A DNA stretch of 64,000 bases. Origin: Variovorax sp. PAMC 28711. GTDB lineage: Bacteria > Pseudomonadota > Gammaproteobacteria > Burkholderiales > Burkholderiaceae_C. The position numbers and the translations under genes were made by a program. Under the pieces are notes generated by a model. That model saw nothing but the letters and a program-made list of their open reading frames with translations. It had not been told where the DNA came from and did no database searches. The stretch lies in contig NZ_CP014517.1 of assembly GCF_001577265.1 (NCBI RefSeq), positions 124,001-188,000 on the forward strand, read 5' to 3'. Shown here in pieces: positions 28,486 through 40,628 of this stretch (within the stretch, counting starts at the first letter, position 1; each line of letters begins with the position of its first letter).

Positions 28486-29442
28486 TCAACGCGCGCGATA
28501 GACCAGCACCTTGAGCGCACGCTCCGGCGCCACATCGGCAAAGGCCGGCGGATTGGCCAGCCGCTCCATGAACAGGAGCGAGGGCGCCGCGTCCTGCACC
28601 TGCTGCTGCAGAAAATCAGGACCGAGTTCGGGTGCATTGAGACACAAGAGCGCATGACCGCCCGGCGCCATCAGGTCCGGCAACCGCCTGAGCAAGCGGG
28701 CGTAGTCCTTGGTGGCAATGAAGCTGCCCTTCTGGTAGCTCGGCGGATCGACGATCACCAAATCGTAAGGGCCTCCGCGGCCGATGCGCCCCCAGCTCTT
28801 GAAGATGTCATGCGCGAGGAAGCTGACTCCGCTCGTGACGCCGTTGAGCCGATGGTTCTGCTGACCGAGCGCCAGGGCGCCGCTGCTCATGTCCATGTTC
28901 ACGACCTGCTCGGCACCCGCTTGCATCGCGACCACCGAAAAAGCGCAGGTGTAGGCGAAGAGATTGAGCACCTTCAAACGCGGTGCCCAACCGCCCTCGG
29001 CACGCGCCGCGGCATGGGCGGTCGCGCGCCGCGCCACCTCGGCGCGCACCCACTGGCGGCCCGCCTTCATGTCGAGGAACAGACCGTGGTTCTGGCCCTG
29101 AAGCAGGTGCACGCGATAGCGCGTACCGTCTTCGATGACCTCGTGCGACTCGGGCACCGCGCCGGCCATCAGCCGGGTTTCGGTGCGGCCGCCATCCCGC
29201 AGTTGCAGCACCCAGTTCAACGGGCCCGCGCCCAGTTCATTCCACCGCGTTTCCAGTGCGTTGCCGACCGCGCCGATCTCCTCGTCGCTCATCGCACGAA
29301 AGCTCGTCAACAGCAGAACGGGCTGAAACGCATCCAGCGCCAGGTGTTCGCAACCGGGGTGCAGCCCGCCCCGGCCGTGAAAGATGCGGCCGACCTCGGC
29401 GGTCGGGTTCGTGCGTGCGATGGCGTCGAGCAGGGCGCGCAT
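28486..29442 (-). CDS. Class I SAM-dependent rRNA methyltransferase (RlmI/RlmK-like)
   Basis: 318 residues. The Rossmann methyltransferase domain contains VLNLFAYTCAFSVVAMQAGA (motif I), NMDMSSGAL, and the catalytic motif IV VIVDPPSYQKGSF, which matches RlmI/RlmKL-type cytosine-C5 or guanine-N2/N7 rRNA methyltransferases. The N-terminal half (HGRGGLHPGCEHLALDAF...LLQGQNHGLFLDMKAGR) is the accessory domain of this group; there is no PUA domain. It starts ten bases after lpdA and ends at the bidirectional terminator, so it is the last gene of the pyruvate dehydrogenase transcript. The exact RNA target cannot be told. Confidence 0.85.
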   Translation of the reverse strand: MRALLDAIARTNPTAEVGRIFHGRGGLHPGCEHLALDAFQPVLLLTSFRAMSDEEIGAVGNALETRWNELGAGPLNWVLQLRDGGRTETRLMAGAVPESHEVIEDGTRYRVHLLQGQNHGLFLDMKAGRQWVRAEVARRATAHAAARAEGGWAPRLKVLNLFAYTCAFSVVAMQAGAEQVVNMDMSSGALALGQQNHRLNGVTSGVSFLAHDIFKSWGRIGRGGPYDLVIVDPPSYQKGSFIATKDYARLLRRLPDLMAPGGHALLCLNAPELGPDFLQQQVQDAAPSLLFMERLANPPAFADVAPERALKVLVYRAR

Positions 29443-29451
29443 CGGGCGCCG

Positions 29452-31287
29452 TCAGGCGGCTTTTTTCACCGGTGGCAAGTCCGTGCAGGTTCCGTGCGCC
29501 ACTTCCGCCGCCATGCCGATGCTCTCGCCCAGCGTCGGGTGCGGGTGGATGCTCTTGCCGATGTCGATCTCGTCGGCGCCCATTTCGATCGCCAGCACGA
29601 TCTCGCCGAGCATGTCGCCCGCATGCGTGCCCACGATGCCGCCGCCCAGAATGCGGTGCGTCTCGGCGTCGAACAGCAACTTGGTGAAGCCTTCGTCGCG
29701 ACCGTTGGCGATGGCGCGGCCCGAGGCGCTCCACGGGAAGTGGCCCTTCTTGACCTTGATGCCTTCGGCCTTGGCCTGGTCTTCGGTCAGGCCGACCCAG
29801 GCGACTTCCGGGTCGGTATAGGCGACGCTCGGAATCACGCGGGCGTTGAAAGCCGCGCTCGCGAGCTCCTTGTTGCCCTGGATCTCGCCCGCGATCACCT
29901 CGGCCGCCACATGCGCCTCATGCACCGCCTTGTGCGCCAGCATCGGCTGGCCAACGATGTCGCCGATCGCGAAGATGTGCGGCACGTTCGTGCGCATCTG
30001 AATGTCGACGTTGATGAAGCCGCGGTCGGTCACGGCCACACCGGCCTTCTCGGCACCGATCTTCTTGCCGTTCGGGCTGCGCCCGACAGCCTGCAAGACG
30101 AGGTCGTAAAGCTGCGGTTCCTTCGGTGCGTTCTCGCCTTCGAAGGTGACCTTGATGCCCTCCTTCGTCGCTTCGGCGCCGACCGTCTTGGTCTTCAACA
30201 TGATGTTGTCGAAGCGCGGCGCATTCATCTTCTGCCAGACCTTGACGAGGTCACGGTCGGCGCCCTGCATCAGGCCGTCGAGCATTTCGACCACATCGAG
30301 CCGTGCGCCGAGCGTCGAGTACACCGTGCCCATCTCAAGGCCGATGATGCCGCCGCCCAGGATCAGCATGCGCTTGGGGTCGGTGCCCATCTCGAGCGCG
30401 CCGGTGGAGTCGACGATGCGCGGGTCGCCCTTGGGCATGAACGGCAGGCTGACCGACTGCGAGCCGGCCGCGATGATCGCGTTGCGGAACCGGATCTTCT
30501 GCTTCTTGCCGGTCGTGTCCCAACTGGTGCCGGTGCTCTCGTCGACCTCGATGACGTACGGGTCGATGAAGTTGCCGACGCCGCGCACCACCGTGACCTT
30601 GCGCATCTTCGCCATGGCCGTCAGACCGCCTGTGAGCTTGCCCACCACCTTGTTCTTGTGGCCGAGCAGTTTGGCGCGGTCGATCGTCGGCGCCGCGAAC
30701 GTGACGCCGAGCGACTCGAAATGCTTGACCTCGTCCATCACCGACGCGACGTGCAGCAGTGCCTTGGACGGAATGCAGCCGACGTTGAGACACACGCCGC
30801 CGAGCGTCGCGTAGCGTTCGATCAGCACGACCTTGAGGCCGAGGTCGGCCGCACGGAACGCCGCCGAATAGCCGCCGGGCCCGGCACCGATGACGACCAC
30901 GTCGCATTCGATGTCGACCGCGCCGCTGTAGGACGATGCGACGGCTTTGACAGCCGGCGCTGCCGATGGCACGGGCGCTGCTGCCGCTGTCGGCGCAGTT
31001 GCGGCGGCAGGCGCCGGTGCAGGCGGTGCCGGTGCGGCCGCTGCCGCGCCGTCGACCTCCAACGTCAGCACCACGGAGCCCTGCTTGACCTTGTCGCCGA
31101 CCTTGACGGCCAGCGCCTTCACGACGCCCGCCGCCGAGGACGGAATCTCCATCGACGCCTTGTCGGATTCGACCGTGATCAGCGACTGCTCGGCCTTGAC
31201 CGTGTCGCCGACCTTGACCAGCAACTCGATGACGGCCACTTCGTCGAAATCGCCGATATCCGGCACCTGGATTTGTTGTTCGCTCAT
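29452..31287 (-). CDS. lpdA: Dihydrolipoyl dehydrogenase (E3) of pyruvate dehydrogenase, with N-terminal lipoyl domain
   Basis: 611 residues from ATG 31287 ([19 protein letters not shown]). Residues 1-80 are a lipoyl domain with Lys43 ([10 protein letters not shown]); an Ala/Pro linker (80-120) leads to the E3 core with [17 protein letters not shown], redox disulphide Cys166/Cys171 ([15 protein letters not shown]), the NAD site [33 protein letters not shown] and the C-terminal [11 protein letters not shown]is. Lipoyl-bearing E3s are known from beta-proteobacterial and neisserial PDH complexes. The start overlaps the stop of the proteasome-like gene by four bases (ATGA). An apparent extension upstream of 31287 is out-of-frame reading of that gene. 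Between residues 8 and 51 the lipoyl domain differs from the first aceF lipoyl domain at a single position. Confidence 0.95.
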   Translation of the reverse strand: MSEQQIQVPDIGDFDEVAVIELLVKVGDTVKAEQSLITVESDKASMEIPSSAAGVVKALAVKVGDKVKQGSVVLTLEVDGAAAAAPAPPAPAPAAATAPTAAAAPVPSAAPAVKAVASSYSGAVDIECDVVVIGAGPGGYSAAFRAADLGLKVVLIERYATLGGVCLNVGCIPSKALLHVASVMDEVKHFESLGVTFAAPTIDRAKLLGHKNKVVGKLTGGLTAMAKMRKVTVVRGVGNFIDPYVIEVDESTGTSWDTTGKKQKIRFRNAIIAAGSQSVSLPFMPKGDPRIVDSTGALEMGTDPKRMLILGGGIIGLEMGTVYSTLGARLDVVEMLDGLMQGADRDLVKVWQKMNAPRFDNIMLKTKTVGAEATKEGIKVTFEGENAPKEPQLYDLVLQAVGRSPNGKKIGAEKAGVAVTDRGFINVDIQMRTNVPHIFAIGDIVGQPMLAHKAVHEAHVAAEVIAGEIQGNKELASAAFNARVIPSVAYTDPEVAWVGLTEDQAKAEGIKVKKGHFPWSASGRAIANGRDEGFTKLLFDAETHRILGGGIVGTHAGDMLGEIVLAIEMGADEIDIGKSIHPHPTLGESIGMAAEVAHGTCTDLPPVKKAA

Positions 31288-31874
31288 GAGGACACCTTCA
31301 ACTTGAGAGTGAATACGTCGGCCGGTCCGGCCGAATTGCGATCGAATTCGCAGCCGGCGGCGATGCCGGCCTCTGCCACGTCGCGCGCCGAGCGCGCCTT
31401 CGCATACACGGCGTGCATCGCGCCGAGCGCAAAGCTGCGTCCGGAGCCGATGCTCCAGAACTGCTTGAACTCGAACACTTCGCGGTAGCTGTAGACGCCG
31501 TAGATCCCGCTCGCGTTCGCCAGCATCAGGCTGAACTGGCTCGACTCGTACGGGTCGTGTTCTTCTTCCTTGGTCTGCAGAAAGAACGACTCTTTCAGCA
31601 TCGGATGCAGCTTGAGAAACGTGCGGTAGATCTCGTCCTTGCCGCGCAGCTTCAGCTCGTCCTTCGGCATCGCAGCCAGCGCATGCCGCAGCGCCGGAAA
31701 GTGCGCCACCGACCCCGCGGCCGCGAAGAGGCTTCTCCCCTCCGCGTCGTCGAGGTGGAACACCTTCCGGTTGGCTTCCTGCGCGTGCGACAGGCGCGTG
31801 TCGCCGAAGGTGACCTGCGTGTCTGCCGCCAGCGCCACCTGGCCGCCCTTTCGGACGGCCACCACCGTGGTCAC
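31284..31874 (-). CDS. Proteasome/HslV-like Ntn-hydrolase (BPH-type) inside the PDH operon
   Basis: 196 residues starting with GTG 31874 ([19 protein letters not shown]). After removal of Met the protein begins Thr1-Thr2, as in HslV; Asp17 ([11 protein letters not shown]) and a Lys in NRKVFHL align with the catalytic Asp17 and Lys33 of HslV, and [14 protein letters not shown] matches the HslV GSGG segment. This is the 20S-proteasome beta-type Ntn-hydrolase fold. It best fits the beta-proteobacterial proteasome homologue (BPH) group described in evolutionary surveys of bacterial proteasomes (recalled, not searched). No hslU-like ATPase is adjacent. It overlaps aceF by GTGA and lpdA by ATGA. 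The fold is confident; substrate and partner are unknown. Confidence 0.88.
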   Translation of the reverse strand: MTTVVAVRKGGQVALAADTQVTFGDTRLSHAQEANRKVFHLDDAEGRSLFAAAGSVAHFPALRHALAAMPKDELKLRGKDEIYRTFLKLHPMLKESFFLQTKEEEHDPYESSQFSLMLANASGIYGVYSYREVFEFKQFWSIGSGRSFALGAMHAVYAKARSARDVAEAGIAAGCEFDRNSAGPADVFTLKLKVSS

Positions 31875-33538
31875 AGGATGATCCGCTTGTAGTCCGCGAG
31901 CACCTGGCCGAGGTACGCATTGAAGCGCGCCGCCAGGGCGCCATCGATCACGCGATGGTCGTACGACAGCGACATCGGCAGGATCAGGCGCGGCACGAAC
32001 TGCTTGCCGTCCCACACCGGTTTCATCTGGCCCTTGGACAAGCCGAGGATCGCGACTTCGGGCGCGTTGATGATGGGCGTGAAATGCGTGCCGCCGATGC
32101 CGCCGAGCGAGCTGATCGACATGCAGCCGCCCTGCATGTCGGCGCCGCCGAGCTTGCCGTCGCGCGCCTTTTTGGCGAGCTCGCCCATTTCCTGGCTGAT
32201 CTGCAGGATGCCCTTCTTGTCGGCATCTTTCAGCACCGGGACCACGAGGCCGTTGGGCGTGTCGGCCGCGAAGCCGATGTTGTAGTACTGCTTGTAGACC
32301 AGGGTGTCGCCGTCCAGGCTGCTGTTGAAATCGGGAAACTTCTTCAGCGCCGCGACCACCGCCTTGATGACGAAGGCCAGCATCGTCACCTTGACGCCTG
32401 ACTTCTCGTTTTCCTTGTTGGTGGAGACGCGGAAGGCTTCGAGGTCGGTGATGTCGGCATCGTCGTTGTTGGTGACGTGCGGAATCATCACCCAGTTGCG
32501 GTGCAGGTTCGCGCCGCTGAGCTTCTTGATGCGCGACAGGTCCTTGCGCTCGACCGTGCCGAACTTCGTGAAGTCGACCTTCGGCCAAGGGATCAGGCCC
32601 AGTGCGGCGCCATCGCCACCACCGGCCGGCGCCTTCGCTGCAGACGCCTTCGTGCTGGCCTGCCCACTCATCACCGCCTTGGTAAAACTCTGGACGTCCT
32701 GTTCGGTGATGCGTCCCTTGGGGCCGGAGCCCTTGACCTCGTCGAGCGGCACGCCGAGTTCGCGTGCGAACTTGCGCACCGACGGCGACGCGTGCGGCAG
32801 GTTGCCGGACGGCGCGGCCGTCGGGTTGTGCGCGACCGCCGGCGGGCTGCTCTGCGCACCGGACTCGGGCTGCGGTGCGGACGCAGCCGCCGACGTGGTG
32901 GCCGGCGCAGGCGCCGCCGCGGCTTGCGCGGCCGCGGCGGGGGCTGCATCGCCACCGCTCACACCCTCGATCACCGCGATCAGGTCGCCGATGTTGACCG
33001 TGTCACCCACCTTGATCTTGAGTTCCTTCAGCACGCCGGCGGCCGACGACGGAATTTCCATCGCCGCCTTGTCGGATTCGACCGTGATGAGCGACTGCTC
33101 CTTCTTGATCGTGTCGCCCGGCTTCACCAGGATCTCGATGACGGCGACGTCTTTGAAATCACCGATGTCCGGCACCTTGATGTCGATCGGACCCGACGAT
33201 GCAGCGGCTTGCGCAGGCGCTGCGGCAGGCGCTTCGGCCGGCTTCGATTCGGCCGCGGGCGCCGCCGGTGCGGGAGCGGCAGCAGCCGGTGCAGCCGCAC
33301 CCTCGGCCTCCACCACCAGCACGACCGAGCCCTGCTTGACCTTGTCGCCAACCGACACCTTGAGTTCCTTCACCACACCGGCCGTGCTCGACGGAATTTC
33401 CATCGATGCCTTGTCCGACTCCACGGTGATCAGCGACTGCTCGGCCTTGACCGTGTCGCCCACCTTCACCAGCACCTCGATCACCGCGACTTCATCGAAA
33501 TCGCCGATGTCCGGCACTTTGACTTCCACTGCTGCCAT
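31871..33538 (-). CDS. aceF: Dihydrolipoyl acetyltransferase (E2) of pyruvate dehydrogenase, two lipoyl domains
   Basis: 555 residues. Two lipoyl domains at about 2-77 (Lys43 in [10 protein letters not shown]) and 117-192 (Lys157 in [10 protein letters not shown]) are separated by Ala/Pro/Glu linkers; a peripheral-subunit-binding domain lies at about 253-290 ([20 protein letters not shown]), and the catalytic domain ends in [17 protein letters not shown] with the active-site His. It forms the core of the PDH complex that makes acetyl-CoA. It starts 40 bases after aceE, and its stop overlaps the GTG start of the proteasome-like gene. Confidence 0.97.
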   Translation of the reverse strand: MAAVEVKVPDIGDFDEVAVIEVLVKVGDTVKAEQSLITVESDKASMEIPSSTAGVVKELKVSVGDKVKQGSVVLVVEAEGAAAPAAAAPAPAAPAAESKPAEAPAAAPAQAAASSGPIDIKVPDIGDFKDVAVIEILVKPGDTIKKEQSLITVESDKAAMEIPSSAAGVLKELKIKVGDTVNIGDLIAVIEGVSGGDAAPAAAAQAAAAPAPATTSAAASAPQPESGAQSSPPAVAHNPTAAPSGNLPHASPSVRKFARELGVPLDEVKGSGPKGRITEQDVQSFTKAVMSGQASTKASAAKAPAGGGDGAALGLIPWPKVDFTKFGTVERKDLSRIKKLSGANLHRNWVMIPHVTNNDDADITDLEAFRVSTNKENEKSGVKVTMLAFVIKAVVAALKKFPDFNSSLDGDTLVYKQYYNIGFAADTPNGLVVPVLKDADKKGILQISQEMGELAKKARDGKLGGADMQGGCMSISSLGGIGGTHFTPIINAPEVAILGLSKGQMKPVWDGKQFVPRLILPMSLSYDHRVIDGALAARFNAYLGQVLADYKRIIL

Positions 33539-33578
33539 GTTGTGTCTCCCGCCCGGAGGCGTCGTGGTTGTTATTGCT

Positions 33579-36290
<2,712 letters not shown>

Positions 36291-36508
36291 TTTGTCTCTC
36301 CTGTTTATGGGTTTAGTGGCGGTAATTTAGTGCCGGAATTGGCAGCGCGAGGGAGTTTCCCACATAATTTGTGAGATTTCAAATCGTGCGTATTCATTTC
36401 TTATTATGAAATATCATCACAATTCGGTGACATTGATTCCTTCATCGAAAGCAGCGCCGTGAATCCGCGTCATCGTGACTGTTCCGGCCGTTCACCTAAA
36501 CTCCGCCG
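36291..36508. promoter_or_regulatory. AT-rich divergent control region of aceE and the histidine kinase
   Basis: About 218 bases separating aceE from the kinase gene, clearly more AT-rich than its surroundings between about 36360 and 36450. Features seen: inverted repeats CACA-TAATT-TGTG (near 36361-36373) and ATTTC-TTATTAT-GAAAT (near 36395-36411), which are candidate operators, and an AGGAGAG ribosome-binding site for aceE. I cannot place -35/-10 boxes securely on either strand. The neighbouring two-component system would be a natural candidate regulator, but nothing in the sequence proves it. Confidence 0.45.
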
Positions 36509-39048
36509 ATGCCCTTTTCCTACCCGATGGCGGTCGCCCGCAGCGCTGTGAATGCCTCGCCGCTGTCGTGGTGGCGTCGCTGGTGGCGACGCCAGACGCC
36601 GGTGCTGCAAGACGCCGTTGCGATGCTTGCGCCACTGGCCGCCGTGCTGCTGTTCCTGGCGGCCATCGTCACCGCGTTCTGGTATTTGCGCGCCGAAGAG
36701 CTCGAACGCGAGCAGGAGTCGGTCAAGCGCGATGTCGAATACGCGCAGCAACGGGTGCGCCTGCGCTTGCTGGAGCGGCAGGAGCAATTGATGCGCATCG
36801 CCCGCGATGCGTCCAACCGCGAAATCGACGCCGCCGAATTCACCAGCCGCTCGGAATCGCTCGTGAGCCAATTTCCCGAGTTGCAGGAAATCAGCTGGAT
36901 CGACGATCGCCGCCGCTTCAAGGCGAGCTATGCGGCGCCGAGCGTGCATCCCTCCCAGCAGCACGCCATCGGCGAAGTGTTGCGGCCGGGCGACACCGAG
37001 AGCAACTACGCGCTCGCCCGCGAATTACGCCAGCCGGTGTTCTCGCAGCCGATCGCCGGCGCCGATCCGCCCGAGATGCTGCAGCTGCACATCCCGATGT
37101 ACGACCAGGGCCTGTTCGCGGGGCGGTGGTCGGTGAGTTTTCAATCGATGGGCTGCTGCGCTATGGCGTGCCGCCCGAACTGTCGGCGCGCTACGCGGTG
37201 TCGCTGATCGATTCCAAGAACGGGGTGCTCGCGGGCAACACCGTCAATCCGCGCGACGCGGGCACGCGCCTCCTGCCCTGGCTGGAGCACACGAACGAAT
37301 ACGAAGTGCCGGTTTCGCCGGTCGGCAACGGGCTGGTGCTGCGCGCGCAGGCGTACCGCACCTCGCAGGGCTTCGTCGGCAACGGCCTGTTCTGGCTGGT
37401 CGGCGCGCTCAGCGTGCTCACCAGCTGGATGCTGATCGGCACCTGGCGCCACACGCGGCGCCGGCTGCAGGCACAGCAGGCGCTCGTGGCCGAGACCAAC
37501 TTCCGCCGTGCGATGGAGAACTCGATGCTCACCGGCATGCGCGTGCTCGACCTCGAAGGCCGCATCACCTACGTCAACGCCGCGTTCTGCGCGATGACAG
37601 GCTGGAGCGAGGCCGAACTGGTCGGCCAGACGCCGCCCTTTCCGTACTGGCTCGAATCCGACCGCGAAGTGATGAACGAACGGCTCGAAGAAGAACTGCA
37701 CGGCCGCGCCCTGCCCGGCGGCTTCCAGGTGCGGGTGCGCCGCAAGAACACGAGCGTATTCAATGCGCGGCTCTATGTGTCGCCGCTGATCGATGCGCGC
37801 GGGCACCAGACCGGCTGGATGACGTCGATGACAGACATCACCGAGCCCACGCGCATCCGCGAGCAGCTGTCGGCGTCGCACGAGCGCTTCACCACCGTGC
37901 TGGAGGCGCTCGACGCGGCGGTGTCGGTGGCGCCGATCGGCAGTGAAGAACTGCTGTTCGCCAACAAACTGTACCGGCTCTGGTTCGGCTCGAACACGGT
38001 CGGCCATCTCGGGCTGGTTGCGCAGGCCGGCGTGCCAGCGTCGCAGGCGCACGACGAGTCGCTCGACGACGTCGACCCGTTCGCCGGCCTGCCGATCGAT
38101 ACGCTCACCGCGGCGCAACCGGCCAACAACGAGATCTTCGTGCCCGAATTGAACAAGTGGCTCGAAGTGCGGTCGCGCTATCTCACCTGGGTCGACGGGC
38201 GGCTGGCGCAGATGGTGATCGCGACCGACATCACGCCGCGGCGCGTGGCCGAAGAGCAGGCGGCCGCACAGGCGGATCGCGCTCAGTCGGCCAGCCGGCT
38301 CATCACGATGGGCGAGATGGCGTCGAGCGTCGCGCACGAACTGAACCAGCCGCTGACTGCGATCGCCAACTACTGCAACGGCATGTCGTCGCGCATCAAG
38401 AACCAGACGATCGACAACGACGCCCTGCTGGCCGCGCTCGACAAGACCTCCAAGCAGGCGCAGCGCGCGGGGCAGATCATCCAGCGCATCCGCTCCTTCG
38501 TAAAACGCAGCGAGCCCAACCGCACGCCCGCCGAAGTGACGACGATGGTTGCCGAAGCGGTCGAACTGGCCGGCATCGAGCTGCGCCGGCGCAATGTGCG
38601 ACTGAATCACTACGTCGCCGCGCGGCTCCCGGTCCTGCGCGTCGACCCGATCCTGATCGAACAGGTGATGGTCAACCTGCTCAAGAACGCGGCCGAATCC
38701 ATCGATCTGGCCGAACGGCCGCTGGCGCGTCGCAGCGTTGAACTTCGGGTTCTGCCCAAAGTCATAGAAGGCCAGAGCGCAGTCGAGTTTTCGGTGCAGG
38801 ACACGGGCATGGGATTGGCGCCTGAAGTGATGGACCGTCTGTACGAGGCGTTCTTCTCCACCAAGGCTGAAGGCATGGGCATCGGCCTCAACCTGTGCCG
38901 GACCATCGTGGAGTCGCACCGCGGCCGGATGCAGGCAGAGAACATCTACAATGGTTCAGACGTGGTCGGATGCCGTTTTTCCTTCTGGATTCCGGTGTTC
39001 GATGCTCTCAATTCCATAGCAAGCGACGAGGCAAAGGTACCCGCATGA
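36509..39048 (+). CDS. PAS-domain sensor histidine kinase (membrane-bound), frameshifted in the sensor part
   Basis: About 846 residues in corrected frame. A first membrane helix (about 38-62, MLAPLAAVLLFLAAIVTAFWYL), an extracytoplasmic sensor region, a second helix (FWLVGALSVLTSWMLIG), one or two PAS domains (NFRRAMENSMLTGMRVLDLEG...), then HisKA with phospho-His in SSVAHELNQPL and HATPase_c with NLLKNAAESI, DTGMGLAP and GMGIGLNLCRTIVE. At about 37120-37123 a run GGGGG expected from LFAGAVVGEFSIDG has only GGGG, so the frame shifts there. The stop overlaps the next regulator gene by ATGA. It resembles the FixL/TodS-type kinases that pair with FixJ-type regulators; the ligand is unknown. No strong RBS marks ATG 36509. 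Confidence 0.87.
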
Positions 39049-39674
39049 GTTTGATTCCCAAGAAGGGCACCGTGTACGTGGTCGACGACGACGAAGCCGT
39101 GCGCGACTCGTTGCAGTGGCTGCTCGAAGGCAAGGACTACCGGGTCCGGTGCTTCGATTCCGCCGAATCATTCCTCTCCCGCTACGACCCCCGCGAGGTG
39201 GCCTGCCTGATCGTCGACATCCGGATGGGCGGCATGACCGGGCTCGAACTTCAGGATCGCCTGATCGAACGCCGCTCGCCGCTCCCGATCGTGGTCATCA
39301 CCGGCCACGGTGACGTGCCGATGGCGGTCGATTCGATGAAGAAGGGCGCGATGGACTTCATCCAAAAACCCTTCAACGAGGAAGAACTCGTCACGCTCGT
39401 CGAGCGCATGCTCGAACACGCACGCAGCGCCTTCACGCAGCACCAGCAATCGGCCAGCCGCGACGCGTTGCTCTCCAAACTCACGGGCCGCGAGGCGCAA
39501 GTGCTCGAGCGCATCGTTGCCGGCCGCCTGAACAAGCAGATCGCTGACGATCTCGGCATCAGCATCAAGACGGTGGAGGCGCACCGCGCCAACATCATGG
39601 AAAAGCTCAATGCCAACACCGTGGCCGACCTGTTGAAGATCGCGCTCGGACAGGCGGCGCCCGTCAAAGCTTGA
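39045..39674 (+). CDS. FixJ-family two-component response regulator
   Basis: 209 residues. N-terminal receiver domain ([19 protein letters not shown], phospho-acceptor Asp58 in [10 protein letters not shown], Thr/Lys switch in VVITGHGD and [11 protein letters not shown]) and C-terminal LuxR-type HTH ([36 protein letters not shown]). This architecture is the FixJ/TodT/StyR group of transcription activators. It is translationally coupled to the upstream kinase by the ATGA overlap, so the two form a cognate pair. The target genes are unknown; divergent aceE is a candidate by position only. Confidence 0.93.
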   Translation: MSLIPKKGTVYVVDDDEAVRDSLQWLLEGKDYRVRCFDSAESFLSRYDPREVACLIVDIRMGGMTGLELQDRLIERRSPLPIVVITGHGDVPMAVDSMKKGAMDFIQKPFNEEELVTLVERMLEHARSAFTQHQQSASRDALLSKLTGREAQVLERIVAGRLNKQIADDLGISIKTVEAHRANIMEKLNANTVADLLKIALGQAAPVKA

Positions 39675-39731
39675 TCGCTATCGCTGCCATAGCGATGAAT
39701 GCCCGCCACGCCTGCGTCAGCGGGCGTTTTT
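39674..39731 (+). terminator. Tandem hairpins with T-tract after the response regulator
   Basis: Two hairpins follow the regulator stop. The first is a perfect 8-bp stem ATCGCTAT/ATAGCGAT at 39674-39696. The second (39701-39725) pairs GCCCGC with GCGGGC, has an internal ACG/CGT extension, and is followed by TTTTT (39727-39731), so it should work as a rho-independent terminator before folD. Confidence 0.75.
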
Positions 39732-39750
39732 ACTTGGAAAATCAAAACCC

Positions 39751-40596
39751 ATGACAGCCCAACTGATCGACGGAAACGCACTCTCCCGCACGCTGCGTGC
39801 AGACGTCGCCCAACGCGCAGCCGCCCTCAGAACCCGTGGCGTGGTCCCCGGCCTGGCCGTGGTGCTGGTCGGCGAGAACCCCGCCAGTCAGGTCTACGTG
39901 CGCAACAAGGTCAAGGCTTGCGAGGACAACGGCCTGCACTCGGTGCTCGATAAGTATCCGGCCGACCTGACCGAAGCCGACCTGCTCGCGCGTGTCGACG
40001 CGCTCAACAACGACCCCGCCATTCACGGCATCCTGGTGCAGTTGCCGCTGCCGCCGCACATCGATGCGCAGAAGGTCATCGAGGCGATCGCGCCGGCCAA
40101 GGACGTCGACGGATTCCACGTCGCGAGCGCCGGCGCACTCATGACCGGCTCGGCCGGTTTCTGGCCCTGCACGCCGTACGGTTGCATGAAGATGCTCGAA
40201 TCGATTGGCTACGAATTGCGCGGCAAGCACGCCGTCGTCATCGGCCGCAGCAACATCGTCGGAAAGCCGATGGCGTTGATGCTGCTCGCCCAAAGCGCGA
40301 CCGTGACGATCTGCCACAGTGCCACCGCCGACCTCGGCGCAATGACGCGCCAGGCCGACGTGATCGTCGCCGCGGTCGGCAAGCGCAACGTGCTGACCGC
40401 CGACATGGTCAAGCCCGGCGCGGTGGTGATCGACGTCGGCATGAACCGCAACGACGAAGGCAAGCTCTGCGGCGACGTCGATTTCGAGGGCGTGAAGGAA
40501 GTGGCCGGCTGGATCACGCCGGTGCCCGGCGGCGTTGGCCCCATGACCATCACGATGCTGCTCGTCAACACACTCGAAGCCGCGGAACGCGCCTGA
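39751..40596 (+). CDS. folD: Bifunctional methylenetetrahydrofolate dehydrogenase/cyclohydrolase FolD
   Basis: 281 residues, the usual FolD length. It interconverts 5,10-methylene-THF, methenyl-THF and 10-formyl-THF with NADP+. Conserved motifs: [16 protein letters not shown] (catalytic Tyr/Lys), [27 protein letters not shown], the nucleotide site [14 protein letters not shown] and [14 protein letters not shown]. It follows the terminator of the two-component system and is 32 bases ahead of an M3 peptidase on the same strand. Confidence 0.97.
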   Translation: MTAQLIDGNALSRTLRADVAQRAAALRTRGVVPGLAVVLVGENPASQVYVRNKVKACEDNGLHSVLDKYPADLTEADLLARVDALNNDPAIHGILVQLPLPPHIDAQKVIEAIAPAKDVDGFHVASAGALMTGSAGFWPCTPYGCMKMLESIGYELRGKHAVVIGRSNIVGKPMALMLLAQSATVTICHSATADLGAMTRQADVIVAAVGKRNVLTADMVKPGAVVIDVGMNRNDEGKLCGDVDFEGVKEVAGWITPVPGGVGPMTITMLLVNTLEAAERA

Positions 40597-40628
40597 CCGC
40601 ACTTGAACTCCTGCGGCCCGGCCGCCAG

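Noticed and set aside
14691..31287. Redundant duplication of lpdA suggesting a recent segment duplication
   Set aside because: The two E3 genes differ in architecture (only one has a lipoyl domain) and in sequence, and each sits in its own dehydrogenase operon, the usual situation.
31288..31944. N-terminal extension of lpdA upstream of ATG 31287, and the upstream extension of the proteasome-like frame to 32588
   Set aside because: Both are out-of-frame reading of neighbouring genes with Arg/His-rich composition; the ATGA and GTGA overlaps mark the true starts.
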